A stretch of 64,000 nt of DNA, from the NCBI RefSeq assembly GCF_022952855.1, contig NZ_JALJDX010000219.1, positions 62,001 through 126,000 of the forward strand, in the 5' to 3' direction. Positions 16,242-25,438 of this stretch are shown here, one piece after another (position 1 is the first letter of the stretch; each line of letters begins with the position of its first letter). Origin of the DNA: Pseudomonas sp. RGM2987. Its GTDB lineage: Bacteria > Pseudomonadota > Gammaproteobacteria > Pseudomonadales > Pseudomonadaceae. Below the pieces are notes generated by a model. It saw only the letters and a program-made list of their open reading frames with translations, searched no databases and was not told where the DNA came from. The translations under genes and the position numbers were made by a program.

Positions 16242-17573
16242 TCAACGGCTGGAAGTTTCCCCCGCCGGCAGCGGCTCCTTGCTGCGCCAGTGTGGCAGGG
16301 AGTTCCAGTAGCGCTGGCCCTTGGCATCGTCGTACATGCCTTCCCAGCGGGCGATGACCAGCACGGCCAGGGCGTTGCCGATGACGTTCAGGGCGGTACG
16401 GGCCATGTCCATGATGCGGTCGACACCGGCGATGAACGCCAGGCCTTCCAGCGGAATGCCCACGCTGCCCAGGGTCGCCAGCAGCACCACGAACGACACG
16501 CCCGGCACGCCGGCGATGCCTTTGGAGGTGACCATCAGGGTCAGGACCAGCAGCAATTGCTGACTGATGGACAGGTCGATGCCATACAGCTGGGCGATGA
16601 AAATCGCCGCGATGCTCTGGTACAGGGTCGAGCCGTCGAGGTTGAAGGAATAACCGGTCGGCACCACGAAGCTGCAGATCGCTTTCGGTGCACCGTAGGC
16701 TTCCATCTTCTCGATCACCCGCGGCAGCACCGTTTCGGAGCTGGCGGTGGAGTAGGCCAGGACCAGCTCGTCCTTGAAGATGCGCATCAGCTTGAGCACT
16801 GAGAAACCGAACAGCCGCGCAATCAGACCCAGCACCACAAAGGCGAAGAACGCGATGGCGACATAAACCAGGATCACCAGTTTCGCCAGCGGCAGCAGGG
16901 ACGCAAAACCGAAGTTGGCGACGGTCACCGCGATCAGCGCAAACACACCGATCGGCGCGTATTGCATGATCATGTGGGTGACCTTGAACATGCTTTCCGA
17001 CACGCCCTGGAACATCTTCACCAGCGGCTCGCGCAGGTCCGCTTGCAGGCTGGAAAGGCCCAGGCCGAACAGTACGGAGAAGAAAATGATCGGCAGCATT
17101 TCGCCACGGGTCAGCGCGGCAAAAATGTTGGAAGGGATCAGGTTGAGAATGGTCTGGACGAACGCATGCTCATGCTGGACTTCAGCGGCAGTGGCCTGGT
17201 ACTTGGAAATATCCACGGTACCCAGGGTGCTCATGTCGATACCAGCGCCAGGCTGGAAGAAGTTGGCCAGCAGCAGGCCGACAACAATGGCGATGGTGGT
17301 GACGATTTCGAAATACAGGATGGTCTTGATGCCGATACGACCGAGCTTCTTGGCATCACCGACCCCGGCAATCCCGACGATCAGTGAAGAAATCACGATC
17401 GGGATGACGATCATCTTGATCAGACGGATAAAGATATCGCCTGCCGGTTGCAGCACGTTGCTGATCCACCAGGCCTTCTCGGCACTGAAGTGATTGAGCA
17501 ACGCGCCCAGTGCAATCCCGAGAACCAGACCGATGAGGATCTGCCAGGCGAGGCTTAGCTTTGCCTTCTTCAT
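16242..17573 (-). CDS. gltP: Glutamate/aspartate:proton symporter (DAACS family)
   Basis: A 443-aa inner-membrane carrier importing C4-dicarboxylic amino acids. Family motifs: the serine-rich AYSTASSETVLP (about 276-287), VPTGYSFNLDGSTLYQ (about 308-323) with the ion- and substrate-binding Asn/Asp, and GIAGVPGVSFVVL (hairpin HP2). AAGGG precedes the ATG. It occupies the same position relative to algB-kinB as in P. aeruginosa. A related dicarboxylate carrier is the main alternative. Confidence 0.92.
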   Translation of the reverse strand: MKKAKLSLAWQILIGLVLGIALGALLNHFSAEKAWWISNVLQPAGDIFIRLIKMIVIPIVISSLIVGIAGVGDAKKLGRIGIKTILYFEIVTTIAIVVGLLLANFFQPGAGIDMSTLGTVDISKYQATAAEVQHEHAFVQTILNLIPSNIFAALTRGEMLPIIFFSVLFGLGLSSLQADLREPLVKMFQGVSESMFKVTHMIMQYAPIGVFALIAVTVANFGFASLLPLAKLVILVYVAIAFFAFVVLGLIARLFGFSVLKLMRIFKDELVLAYSTASSETVLPRVIEKMEAYGAPKAICSFVVPTGYSFNLDGSTLYQSIAAIFIAQLYGIDLSISQQLLLVLTLMVTSKGIAGVPGVSFVVLLATLGSVGIPLEGLAFIAGVDRIMDMARTALNVIGNALAVLVIARWEGMYDDAKGQRYWNSLPHWRSKEPLPAGETSSR

Positions 17574-17950
17574 ATCTTTACCCTTACTTCAGTTGGACTC
17601 GGGCAGCGGCACAAACCGGATCGCCATGACGACAAAGGTTCGCGCCGCTGCCCCCGTATAAAGGTCACCCCGAGCGCTCGAACGGCTCACTGGCAGGCGA
17701 AAAAAGGCGCAACTATTGCGATGCGGGGATGGCCCGTCTAATGCCGTAAACGCCTACCCCATGCCGGATCGGCATGATCTTTTGCAAACGAGACCGGCAT
17801 TCACGCAACTTCGAATGCGACATTTCAGCGGGCATAAGTGCCGTGGACCGGCCATTCCAGCGTAGTCGGCCTTTGCCGTGTGACTTATCGGGTCGATGAA
17901 CAGCCGACAGGTCGAGACGCCGCCCGCGACGAAATTCGTGCGCGCATTCT
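17574..17950. other. Intergenic leader of gltP; no gene seen
   Basis: This should hold the gltP promoter (minus strand) and, at its right end, the promoter of the plus-strand element below. A short palindrome ATGCCGGATCGGCAT lies at 17760-17774. A 138-codon minus-strand open frame across 17754-18170 has no homologue I recognise and atypical composition, so I do not call it. Confidence 0.6.
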
Positions 17951-17964
17951 CCGATATACGGTCA

Positions 17965-18126
17965 GGCAAGAGGGAAGAACTTGAGGGGAGGAGACAATAT
18001 GCCGCAGCGAACGGCCATGTACGGTGTGAATCAACTGGCCGCTCTGGCCCAAGCATTTTCGGCTCAAGCTCTTCGCAAGTTCGCCAAGTCACAGGGACTT
18101 TGCGAACCTGCGTCGCAGCTTTTTTC
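17965..18126 (+). ncRNA. Candidate small structured RNA with intrinsic-terminator-like 3' end
   Basis: A TATACG sequence (about 17954-17959) could be a -10 element. Downstream are GGA-rich segments AGGGAAG and GGGGAGGAG, then a long hairpin: GCAAGTTCGC (18075-18084) pairs with GCGAACCTGC (18102-18111), an inner AAGTC/GACTT stem closes an ACAGG loop, an outer AGCT/AGCT pair abuts, and six Ts follow (18120-18125). The 5' end is a guess. It may be an sRNA, a small mRNA (see the 43-residue ORF), or both. Confidence 0.45.
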
Positions 18127-18130
18127 CTGA
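17999..18130 (+). CDS. Candidate 43-residue small protein
   Basis: ATG at 17999 is preceded by the near-ideal ribosome-binding site GGGGAGGAG, 6 bases away. The product starts MPQRTAMYGVNQLAALAQAF and ends in LFS; it is mostly helical with a basic, Ala/Gln-rich face. Third-position GC is lower than in neighbouring genes. Its codons run through the hairpin and T-run of the candidate RNA, with the stop just beyond the Ts, so termination there would give an mRNA without a stop codon. I recognise no homologue. Confidence 0.4.
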   Translation: MPQRTAMYGVNQLAALAQAFSAQALRKFAKSQGLCEPASQLFS

Positions 18131-18239
18131 CCCGGCCCTTTCGCAGGCACCCCTTGTACCCGTAGGTCACTCCGACCCTGATCGGTCAGAACGTCCCAGC
18201 CCCCTGGTCATGCAACGGCCCTCCTCGGGCTGTGCAGCA

Positions 18240-18262
18240 GAGAAAAGCACGGCGCTTTTCTC
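18240..18262 (-). terminator. Hairpin downstream of the Ivy gene
   Basis: GAGAAAAGC/GCTTTTCTC with an ACGGC loop, 12 bases beyond the Ivy stop on the minus strand. T-rich arms make it a plausible bidirectional terminator. Confidence 0.6.
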
Positions 18263-18273
18263 GGTTTCAAAAT

Positions 18274-18738
18274 TCAGTACCAGTTCGGATCTTTCTTGAG
18301 CTGCTCCATTAACAGTTTCTGCATACCCTCGTCAGGTTTGCCGAGGAAACGGTAGTCGGCATGACGGGTCGGTGACTTGTCAGCCGGCAGCCCGGCAGGG
18401 ACTTGCACCCACATCGCGTAGGCCTCGTCCTTGTCGAAACTGAAGGCAACGATCAAGCGATTGCTGCGGCAGGTTGCCTGGGTTTCACACAACGGGCCGA
18501 CCAGGTATTTGTCGCCATCTTCCTCGACAGCGGTCATCTGCTCCGAATCGCCTGACAGGTTCATTACCCATTCCGGCAGGCGTTCTTCCTTTTTGACAAC
18601 CTGCTGCCAGGTCTCACGGTATTGCGGGTCCGCCTCAAGTAGCTGGTTGGCCCGCATCTGCCCGTCGTTGGCAGCCATTGCCACGGCACTGCCGCCCAGC
18701 AACAGGGCGGCGGCCAGTCCTTTAAGGGAAACGCTCAT
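18274..18738 (-). CDS. ivy: Ivy-family inhibitor of C-type lysozyme
   Basis: A 154-aa periplasmic protein that binds C-type (vertebrate) lysozyme. The signal peptide covers about residues 1-23 (ending AMAAND). The mature domain resembles Ivy: TWQQVVKKEERLPEWV, then the two-cysteine loop PLCETQATCRSNRLIVAF, which corresponds to the Cys-flanked inhibitory loop (CKPHDC in E. coli); the loop residues differ and lack the central His, so potency is uncertain. P. aeruginosa has an ivy homologue in the same position. The GAGG ribosome-binding site overlaps the end of the DUF1328 gene, suggesting coupled translation. Confidence 0.82.
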   Translation of the reverse strand: MSVSLKGLAAALLLGGSAVAMAANDGQMRANQLLEADPQYRETWQQVVKKEERLPEWVMNLSGDSEQMTAVEEDGDKYLVGPLCETQATCRSNRLIVAFSFDKDEAYAMWVQVPAGLPADKSPTRHADYRFLGKPDEGMQKLLMEQLKKDPNWY

Positions 18739-18740
18739 GG

Positions 18741-18905
18741 TCAGCCTCGACCGCGACGGCCAAAGAAGAAGGATGCGATGAACATCACCAGGAACACGAC
18801 AAAGAGAATCTTCGCGATGCCCGTGGCGGTGCCGGCGATACCACCGAAGCCCAGAACGGCAGCGATGATGGCAATGATCAGGAAGGTAATTGCCCAACTC
18901 AACAT
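18741..18905 (-). CDS. DUF1328 small membrane protein (YtjA-like)
   Basis: A 54-residue protein starting MLSWAITFLIIAIIAAVLGF and ending FFFGRRGRG. Two hydrophobic helices are joined by the GGIAGTATGIAK turn, which is the DUF1328/YtjA pattern. A strong AAGGAGA ribosome-binding site precedes the ATG. The stop is 2 bases before the ivy start, so they form an operon. DUF1328 genes are often stress- or surface-induced; function unknown. Confidence 0.9.
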   Translation of the reverse strand: MLSWAITFLIIAIIAAVLGFGGIAGTATGIAKILFVVFLVMFIASFFFGRRGRG

Positions 18906-18985
18906 GGTGATTCTCCTTACGCTTTTCTACTTAGTTAGGGTCTGACGGTGATGGTTCCGGTGCGACGGACGACCGGTCCATCGAG

Positions 18986-19273
18986 TTAAAACACCCAGCG
19001 CTCCTGACGGGGCATGTCGGTCACAGGCTGAGCCTGGTCGACGTCCATCATGCGCATCGAGGCGGAAGCTTCCGCGACACTGCTGACAGCGCTGAAATGA
19101 CTTTGCGGCGCGCGATAAACCGAAACCTGCGGCGCTTCGGGCTTCTGGCTTTCCTGCCAGAGCAGCCATTGCTGACCGGCAAACAGCGTCACCAGTAGCG
19201 CCAGCACTGCCCACAGGCCCTGCTGGATATGCAAGGAAGAGATCCGAAACTGGGCGGCACGTTGACGATTCAT
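18986..19273 (-). CDS. Small membrane protein of unknown function
   Basis: A 95-aa protein: basic N-terminus MNRQRAAQFR, one hydrophobic helix (about 19-35, LWAVLALLVTLFAGQQWLLW), then a soluble Gln/Ser-rich tail ending QERWVF. GGGAGGA lies 8 bases before ATG 19273; a GTG six codons upstream is less well placed. It lies between DUF1328 and algB, transcribed away from algB. I recognise no domain. Confidence 0.7.
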   Translation of the reverse strand: MNRQRAAQFRISSLHIQQGLWAVLALLVTLFAGQQWLLWQESQKPEAPQVSVYRAPQSHFSAVSSVAEASASMRMMDVDQAQPVTDMPRQERWVF

Positions 19274-19711
19274 CCTGGAATTCCTCCCCACCCGGGGTGC
19301 AGTGATCTGGTTGAGGCGTTCGAACGCCGCGTTTGATCAGGTCATTGCAGCCGGCGTGCCAGAATTTTTTGTAAGAAAAATCCTTATAAATCAACATATT
19401 AAAAGATCATCAAAAAACATCCGGTGCGCATCCTGCACGATGGGCCTGCGAGGCGTCGTGCGTAATGCACGACTCAAAGGTGGAGGACGTTAGATTTTTT
19501 TCGAATGTTCCGTCAGAAACGGCTGTCGGAATGAGCGAGCCGAATCGGCCAAGTGCTGTAGTGCGGAAAAAAACGGACCCAAATCAACCTTTTAGGAGTC
19601 TGAGGCCCACAGGGCCGCTTTCGATGGGTAATATTCCATCAGAATTAACCATGCAACTTGCCCGATTTTTCTGACACTAACCAAGACATTCATGAAAGGA
19701 GCGTAGGAAAG
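19274..19711. other. Long AT-rich divergent promoter region of algB
   Basis: A 438-base gap. It contains an AT-rich stretch (about 19362-19420) and a perfect inverted repeat GTCGTGC-N5-GCACGAC at 19456-19474, an operator-like site. Plus-strand open frames here are short and unconvincing. Confidence 0.6.
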
Positions 19712-21058
<1,347 letters not shown>

Positions 21059-21068
21059 GCGACACCCT

Positions 21069-22859
21069 ATGAAATTGGCGATGAAGCTGCGTACCCGGCT
21101 GTTCCTCAGTATCTCGGCACTGATCACAGTGGCTTTGCTGGGGCTGTTGCTGGGTTTGGTCAGTGTGATGCAGATGGCCAATACCCAGGAACAATCGGTA
21201 CGCGACAACTTCATCCTGTTGGATCTTGGGCTCAAGCTGCGCCAGACCCTGGGCGACCAGCTGATGATCATGCTCGACGACCAGCCCGACCTCGCAGCGC
21301 TGGAGGCCTCCAAGCAGCAATACCTGGCGTTGATCGACGAGGGCATCGCCCACGAACGAGGGCTGGATGACACCGCCATCAGCTTCAGCAGGGCCAAGGC
21401 CGACTACATGGAGTTTCTTGAGGCCTTTACCGCGTCTCGCCAGCATCCTGGCCAGCTCACCGGCATCCAGCCCCTCACCGAAAAATTCAATGTGCTGCGT
21501 AATGGCCTGATCGAAGGCTATCGGGCGGCCTTGAACAACATCAGCGAAACCCAGACCCGTGCCCGGGAGCGCGCCTTGTTGATTTCCGGCCTGTTGGGGC
21601 TGGTGGGGCTGGCGGTACTGATCATCGGCTTCATCACCGCCCATGGCATCGCCAGGCGTTTTGGCGCGCCCATCGAAGCCCTGGCCGCTGCTGCCGATGA
21701 CATCGGCCAAGGCAAATTCGAGGTGACGCTGCCGGTATCCTCCGCCGCCGAGCTGAATCTCCTGACAAAGCGCTTTGGGATCATGGCCCAAGCCCTGCGG
21801 GACCATCAGGCCACCAATGTCGACGAACTGCTCGCCGGCCAGCAACGCCTGCAAGCCGTGCTCGACAGCATCGATGACGGTTTGCTGATGATCGACCGCC
21901 AGGGCCGGCTGGAGCACCTCAATCCAGTGGCCCAGCGGCAACTGGGCTGGGACGGCGAACGCCTGGGCATGGGCTTGGGCGAGGCGCTCGGGCGCCTTGA
22001 GCTGGACGATGAGCTGCAACTGGTGCTGCGCGGTGGAACGCTGGAGCGAGCGCCTGACGATTTGAGCATCGAGGTGGATGGCGAATCCCGCGTGCTGACT
22101 TACAGCCTCACGCCGGTCAGCCATACCCAAGGGCATATCCTCGGCGCAGTGATGGTGCTGCACGACGTCACCGAACAGCGTGCGTTCGAACGGGTGCGCA
22201 GTGAGTTCGTCCTGCGGGCCTCCCACGAACTGCGCACGCCGGTGACGGGGATGCACATGGCGTTCGGCCTGCTGCAGGAGCGCCTGCATTTCCCACAGGA
22301 GTCCCGCGAAGCAGACCTGCTCAACACCGTCACCGAAGAAATGCAGCGGCTGATGCAGCTGATCAATGACCTGCTGAACTTCTCGCGCTATCAGAACGGC
22401 TTGCAAAAACTCGTGCTGGCGCCGTGTTCCATCGAGGATTTGCTGGAAGCGGCCCGGCTGCGCTTTGCCGCCCAGGCCCAAGCCAAGGGGGTCGAGTTAC
22501 TGGTGGCGATCCAGGGTCCGCTGCCACGCCTGCACGCCGACGCTTCGCAGTTGGAGCGGGTGCTGGATAACCTGATCGATAACGCGATGCGCCACACCGG
22601 CGATCACGGGCAGATTCGCTTGCAGGCCCGTCGCCACGGCGAGCGCGTGATCATCAGCGTCGAAGACAACGGCGAGGGCATTGCCTACGGCCAGCAGGGA
22701 CGGATCTTCGAACCATTCGTCCAGGTGGGACGCAAGAAGGGCGGCGCCGGCCTCGGTCTGGCGCTGTGCAAGGAAATCGTCCAGCTGCATGGCGGCCGCA
22801 TGGGCGTTTATTCAAGGCCGGGGCAGGGCACGCAGTTCTACATGGCGCTGGCCGTCTGA
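21069..22859 (+). CDS. kinB: Sensor histidine kinase KinB
   Basis: A 596-aa inner-membrane sensor partnered with AlgB. TM1 (about 11-33) and TM2 (about 170-192) enclose a periplasmic helical sensor domain; then a HAMP (193-245), a PAS (about 258-370), the H-box ASHELRTPVTG with His386, and the ATPase boxes NLIDNAMRH, DNGEGI and GGAGLGLALC. In P. aeruginosa KinB phosphatase activity restrains alginate production. A second ATG four codons in is possible. The open frame reaching back into algB is an artefact. Confidence 0.96.
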   Translation: MKLAMKLRTRLFLSISALITVALLGLLLGLVSVMQMANTQEQSVRDNFILLDLGLKLRQTLGDQLMIMLDDQPDLAALEASKQQYLALIDEGIAHERGLDDTAISFSRAKADYMEFLEAFTASRQHPGQLTGIQPLTEKFNVLRNGLIEGYRAALNNISETQTRARERALLISGLLGLVGLAVLIIGFITAHGIARRFGAPIEALAAAADDIGQGKFEVTLPVSSAAELNLLTKRFGIMAQALRDHQATNVDELLAGQQRLQAVLDSIDDGLLMIDRQGRLEHLNPVAQRQLGWDGERLGMGLGEALGRLELDDELQLVLRGGTLERAPDDLSIEVDGESRVLTYSLTPVSHTQGHILGAVMVLHDVTEQRAFERVRSEFVLRASHELRTPVTGMHMAFGLLQERLHFPQESREADLLNTVTEEMQRLMQLINDLLNFSRYQNGLQKLVLAPCSIEDLLEAARLRFAAQAQAKGVELLVAIQGPLPRLHADASQLERVLDNLIDNAMRHTGDHGQIRLQARRHGERVIISVEDNGEGIAYGQQGRIFEPFVQVGRKKGGAGLGLALCKEIVQLHGGRMGVYSRPGQGTQFYMALAV

Positions 22860-22865
22860 AGACCC

Positions 22866-24479
22866 TCAGGCCTCATCATCCAGGCGTCGGGCCAGCAGGC
22901 GCCGGCCACGGGTAATCAGCTCGATGAGCTGCACCGCGCTGAGGGCATGGGCGAACAGCCAACCCTGGCCGAATTTCACCCCTTCACTGCTCAGGTAGGA
23001 CGCCTGAGCTTCATATTCGATACCTTCGGCAATCACCTTGAGCTGTAACGCGTGGGCCATGCGGATGATGTGCGGGGCTACGCCGCTGCTGGCGGCATCG
23101 TGCCCCAACGCGTCGATAAACGCCTTGTCGATCTTCAGGTAGTCCACCGGCAACGTTTGCAGGTACGCCAGGCTGCAATAGCCGGTGCCGAAATCATCGA
23201 TCAACACTTGATGCCCCAGGTCGCGCAACGATTGCAGGTTATCCCGGGCAACCAATGCGTCGACCAGACCGCGCTCAGTCACCTCGAAGGCAATCTGGCG
23301 CGCCGACACCCGGTGTCGCGCCAGCAGGCGGGCGATCACTTCGCCAATGCGTGGCACCATCACATCGCAGGCCGCCAGGTTCACCGAGATGTAGAGCTGC
23401 GGATTGGCGCGTAATAGCTGGCCCAACTGGTCGAACAGCCGTTGCAGTACGAAATCGGTGATCTGGCGGATTTGCCCGGTGTCTTCCGCCATCGGGATGA
23501 ACAAGTCCGGACTGGTCAGGGTGCCGTCCGGTCGTCGCCAGCGCAGCAAGGCTTCAGCACCCACACAATTGCGACTGTTGAGGTCAAAGATCGGCTGGTA
23601 GAGCACCTGCAGCTCACCGCGGCGGATGGCGCCATGCAGCTCGGCGTCCATCGACTGCCGCTGGCGCGCCAGCAGAAAGACCTGCAAACCGATGCCCAGG
23701 CCCAGCGCCAGGCTGACGGGCAGCATCCACCAGGCATTGTCCGGTACGTGAAAACCCTTGCGCTGAGCGATCAGAACCAGCTGGTATTCCGGGCTGTCGG
23801 TGGGCATCCGATAGATCAGCCGGGTCTGGGTCACTTGCAGGGCATTCTGGCTTTTTGGCGGCCAGGGCTCAGTCGGCGGCCAGTATTGGTCGGTTCCCAG
23901 CACCGGAATCGCGCGCCTGCCGTGGTCCAGGACCACCAACAGGCTGCTGTCGGGCGGCAGATCGACCACGTCGGTCAGATGCCCGCGCGAGGTGGCGACC
24001 CGGAAGTTACCGCGCCCGAGCATCAGCACCGCACGATCTTCGTCGGGTTCGGTCGTCGTGTTCAGCCAGTAACTGTAGGTCGGGCCGCGTAGATCGGGCG
24101 GGCGGGTCACCGCCAGGCCGCTCTGACGCGGGCGGTTGGAGCACGCGCCGCTGCCATCGATGTACACCGCTTCGTAAACGAAGCGGTAGTTGAAACTGAC
24201 CTGTCGCAATGTCGCGATCATGTCATCGTCGCAACCGCGCAATGGCTGGTTCTGCAGGTCGTCAAGACCTTCACGCAACTGCCCGAACAACTGTTCCAGC
24301 CGCTGCAGGAAGCGCTCGCCCTGGGCATTCATCTGCTCACTCTCGCGCTGCTGGATCTGCTGCATCACCACGAACAGACTCCCCGCCAGCAGCAGGGCCG
24401 TGCTCAGGGCAGCCGCCACCATCGCCAGGAACAAGGGGCGATGCAACCAGCTCTGCAAGGTTTCGCGGGCAGCCGTCAT
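22866..24479 (-). CDS. CSS-motif EAL phosphodiesterase (c-di-GMP)
   Basis: A 537-aa membrane protein. TM1 (about 18-40) and TM2 (about 250-272) flank a periplasmic CSS-type domain with conserved cysteines (CDDD and CSNRP), which in relatives respond to DsbA/DsbB redox state. The EAL domain (about 290-530) is complete: EALLRW (309 on), NLAACD, FEVTE, DDFGTGYCSL (428-437), IDKAF and AEGIE (484-488), so it should hydrolyse c-di-GMP. ATG 24479 is preferred over an upstream TTG. It converges with kinB, 6 bases apart, and lies near dsbA. Confidence 0.9.
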   Translation of the reverse strand: MTAARETLQSWLHRPLFLAMVAAALSTALLLAGSLFVVMQQIQQRESEQMNAQGERFLQRLEQLFGQLREGLDDLQNQPLRGCDDDMIATLRQVSFNYRFVYEAVYIDGSGACSNRPRQSGLAVTRPPDLRGPTYSYWLNTTTEPDEDRAVLMLGRGNFRVATSRGHLTDVVDLPPDSSLLVVLDHGRRAIPVLGTDQYWPPTEPWPPKSQNALQVTQTRLIYRMPTDSPEYQLVLIAQRKGFHVPDNAWWMLPVSLALGLGIGLQVFLLARQRQSMDAELHGAIRRGELQVLYQPIFDLNSRNCVGAEALLRWRRPDGTLTSPDLFIPMAEDTGQIRQITDFVLQRLFDQLGQLLRANPQLYISVNLAACDVMVPRIGEVIARLLARHRVSARQIAFEVTERGLVDALVARDNLQSLRDLGHQVLIDDFGTGYCSLAYLQTLPVDYLKIDKAFIDALGHDAASSGVAPHIIRMAHALQLKVIAEGIEYEAQASYLSSEGVKFGQGWLFAHALSAVQLIELITRGRRLLARRLDDEA

Positions 24480-24554
24480 CAGCGGTAATCCGAAAGTTAC
24501 CAATGAGTTATAGCTGCTGATTTGGGGTTAGGCCGATTCGTCAGACGGGCGTCA

Positions 24555-25334
24555 TTATTTTGTCTGGTTGAGCACCTGCAAAATCGCCGCACTTTGCGCA
24601 TCCGGCGCGCCATCGAAACGGCTCGGCCGGTAATGCATCTGGAACGCTGCCAGCACATGGTGCGTGGCCACATCCCACTCGCCGGTCTGGGGCGTCGGGT
24701 AGCCGAGACGGGCCAGCTCGGCCTGGAACCAGCTGGCTGCGGGTAACTGCGCCGCGAAGACCGCTTGCTGGCGCGCCACGGCCTGTTCGTCCGGCCAGAC
24801 ACCCAGGCCTGCTTGCGCCAGACGCTTCCAGGGAAACAACGGACCCGGATCAAGTTTGCGCAACGGTGCGATGTCACTGTGGCCTATGATGCTGCGCGGG
24901 CTGATGCCGTTGCGCTGGATGATGTCCTTGAGCAGGACGATCAGGGCCTGGACCTGGGCTTCGCTGTAGGGATACCAGAGACGTCCGGTGGGGGTATCGA
25001 CGTAGCCTGGATTGACGATCTCAATGCCGATGGAGCTGGAGTTGAGCCAGGTCCGTCCTTCCCACTCGCTTTCTCCGGCGTGCCAGGCGCGACGGCTTTC
25101 ATCCACCAGCTTATAGATAGTCGCGCTCTTGTCGTCGCCGATCAGGTAATGGGCACTGACTTCCCCGTGGGTCAACAACGCCAGGGAGCGCTCCAGGGAG
25201 GCCGACGTGTAATGCACCACGACGAACTGGACGCGATTGTCGTGGTTGACCGAGGGGTGGCTGGTATCAAGCCGCGGCCCGCTGGTGCAGCCGGCCAAGA
25301 TTAACAGAGCAGCAATGAGCGAAAAAAACTTCAT
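24555..25334 (-). CDS. ampDh2: N-acetylmuramoyl-L-alanine amidase AmpDh2 (lipoprotein)
   Basis: A 259-aa AmpD-type zinc amidase. It starts MKFFSLIAALLILAGC with a lipobox (Cys16), so it is an envelope lipoprotein. Amidase_2 zinc ligands are seen in VVHYT and IGHSDIAPLRKLDPG. A C-terminal peptidoglycan-binding domain (about 190-255) has the GEWDVATHHVLAAFQMHY helix pattern. Its position beside kinB/algB matches P. aeruginosa AmpDh2, the outer-membrane periplasmic amidase of the AmpD set involved in wall turnover and AmpC control. The upstream extension to 25421 is not credible. Confidence 0.9.
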   Translation of the reverse strand: MKFFSLIAALLILAGCTSGPRLDTSHPSVNHDNRVQFVVVHYTSASLERSLALLTHGEVSAHYLIGDDKSATIYKLVDESRRAWHAGESEWEGRTWLNSSSIGIEIVNPGYVDTPTGRLWYPYSEAQVQALIVLLKDIIQRNGISPRSIIGHSDIAPLRKLDPGPLFPWKRLAQAGLGVWPDEQAVARQQAVFAAQLPAASWFQAELARLGYPTPQTGEWDVATHHVLAAFQMHYRPSRFDGAPDAQSAAILQVLNQTK

Positions 25335-25438
25335 GGTGAAAGGCTGTACGCGCTGGAAGTAATGCAACAGTGTAACGTATCGCCTCGGGATGATCCGGCA
25401 CGCGAGGCGATATTTAAACAAAATGGAACAATTGGGTT

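Noticed and set aside
17754..18170. 138-codon minus-strand ORF upstream of gltP
   Set aside because: Composition is unlike Pseudomonas proteins, and it has no ribosome-binding site or recognisable family.
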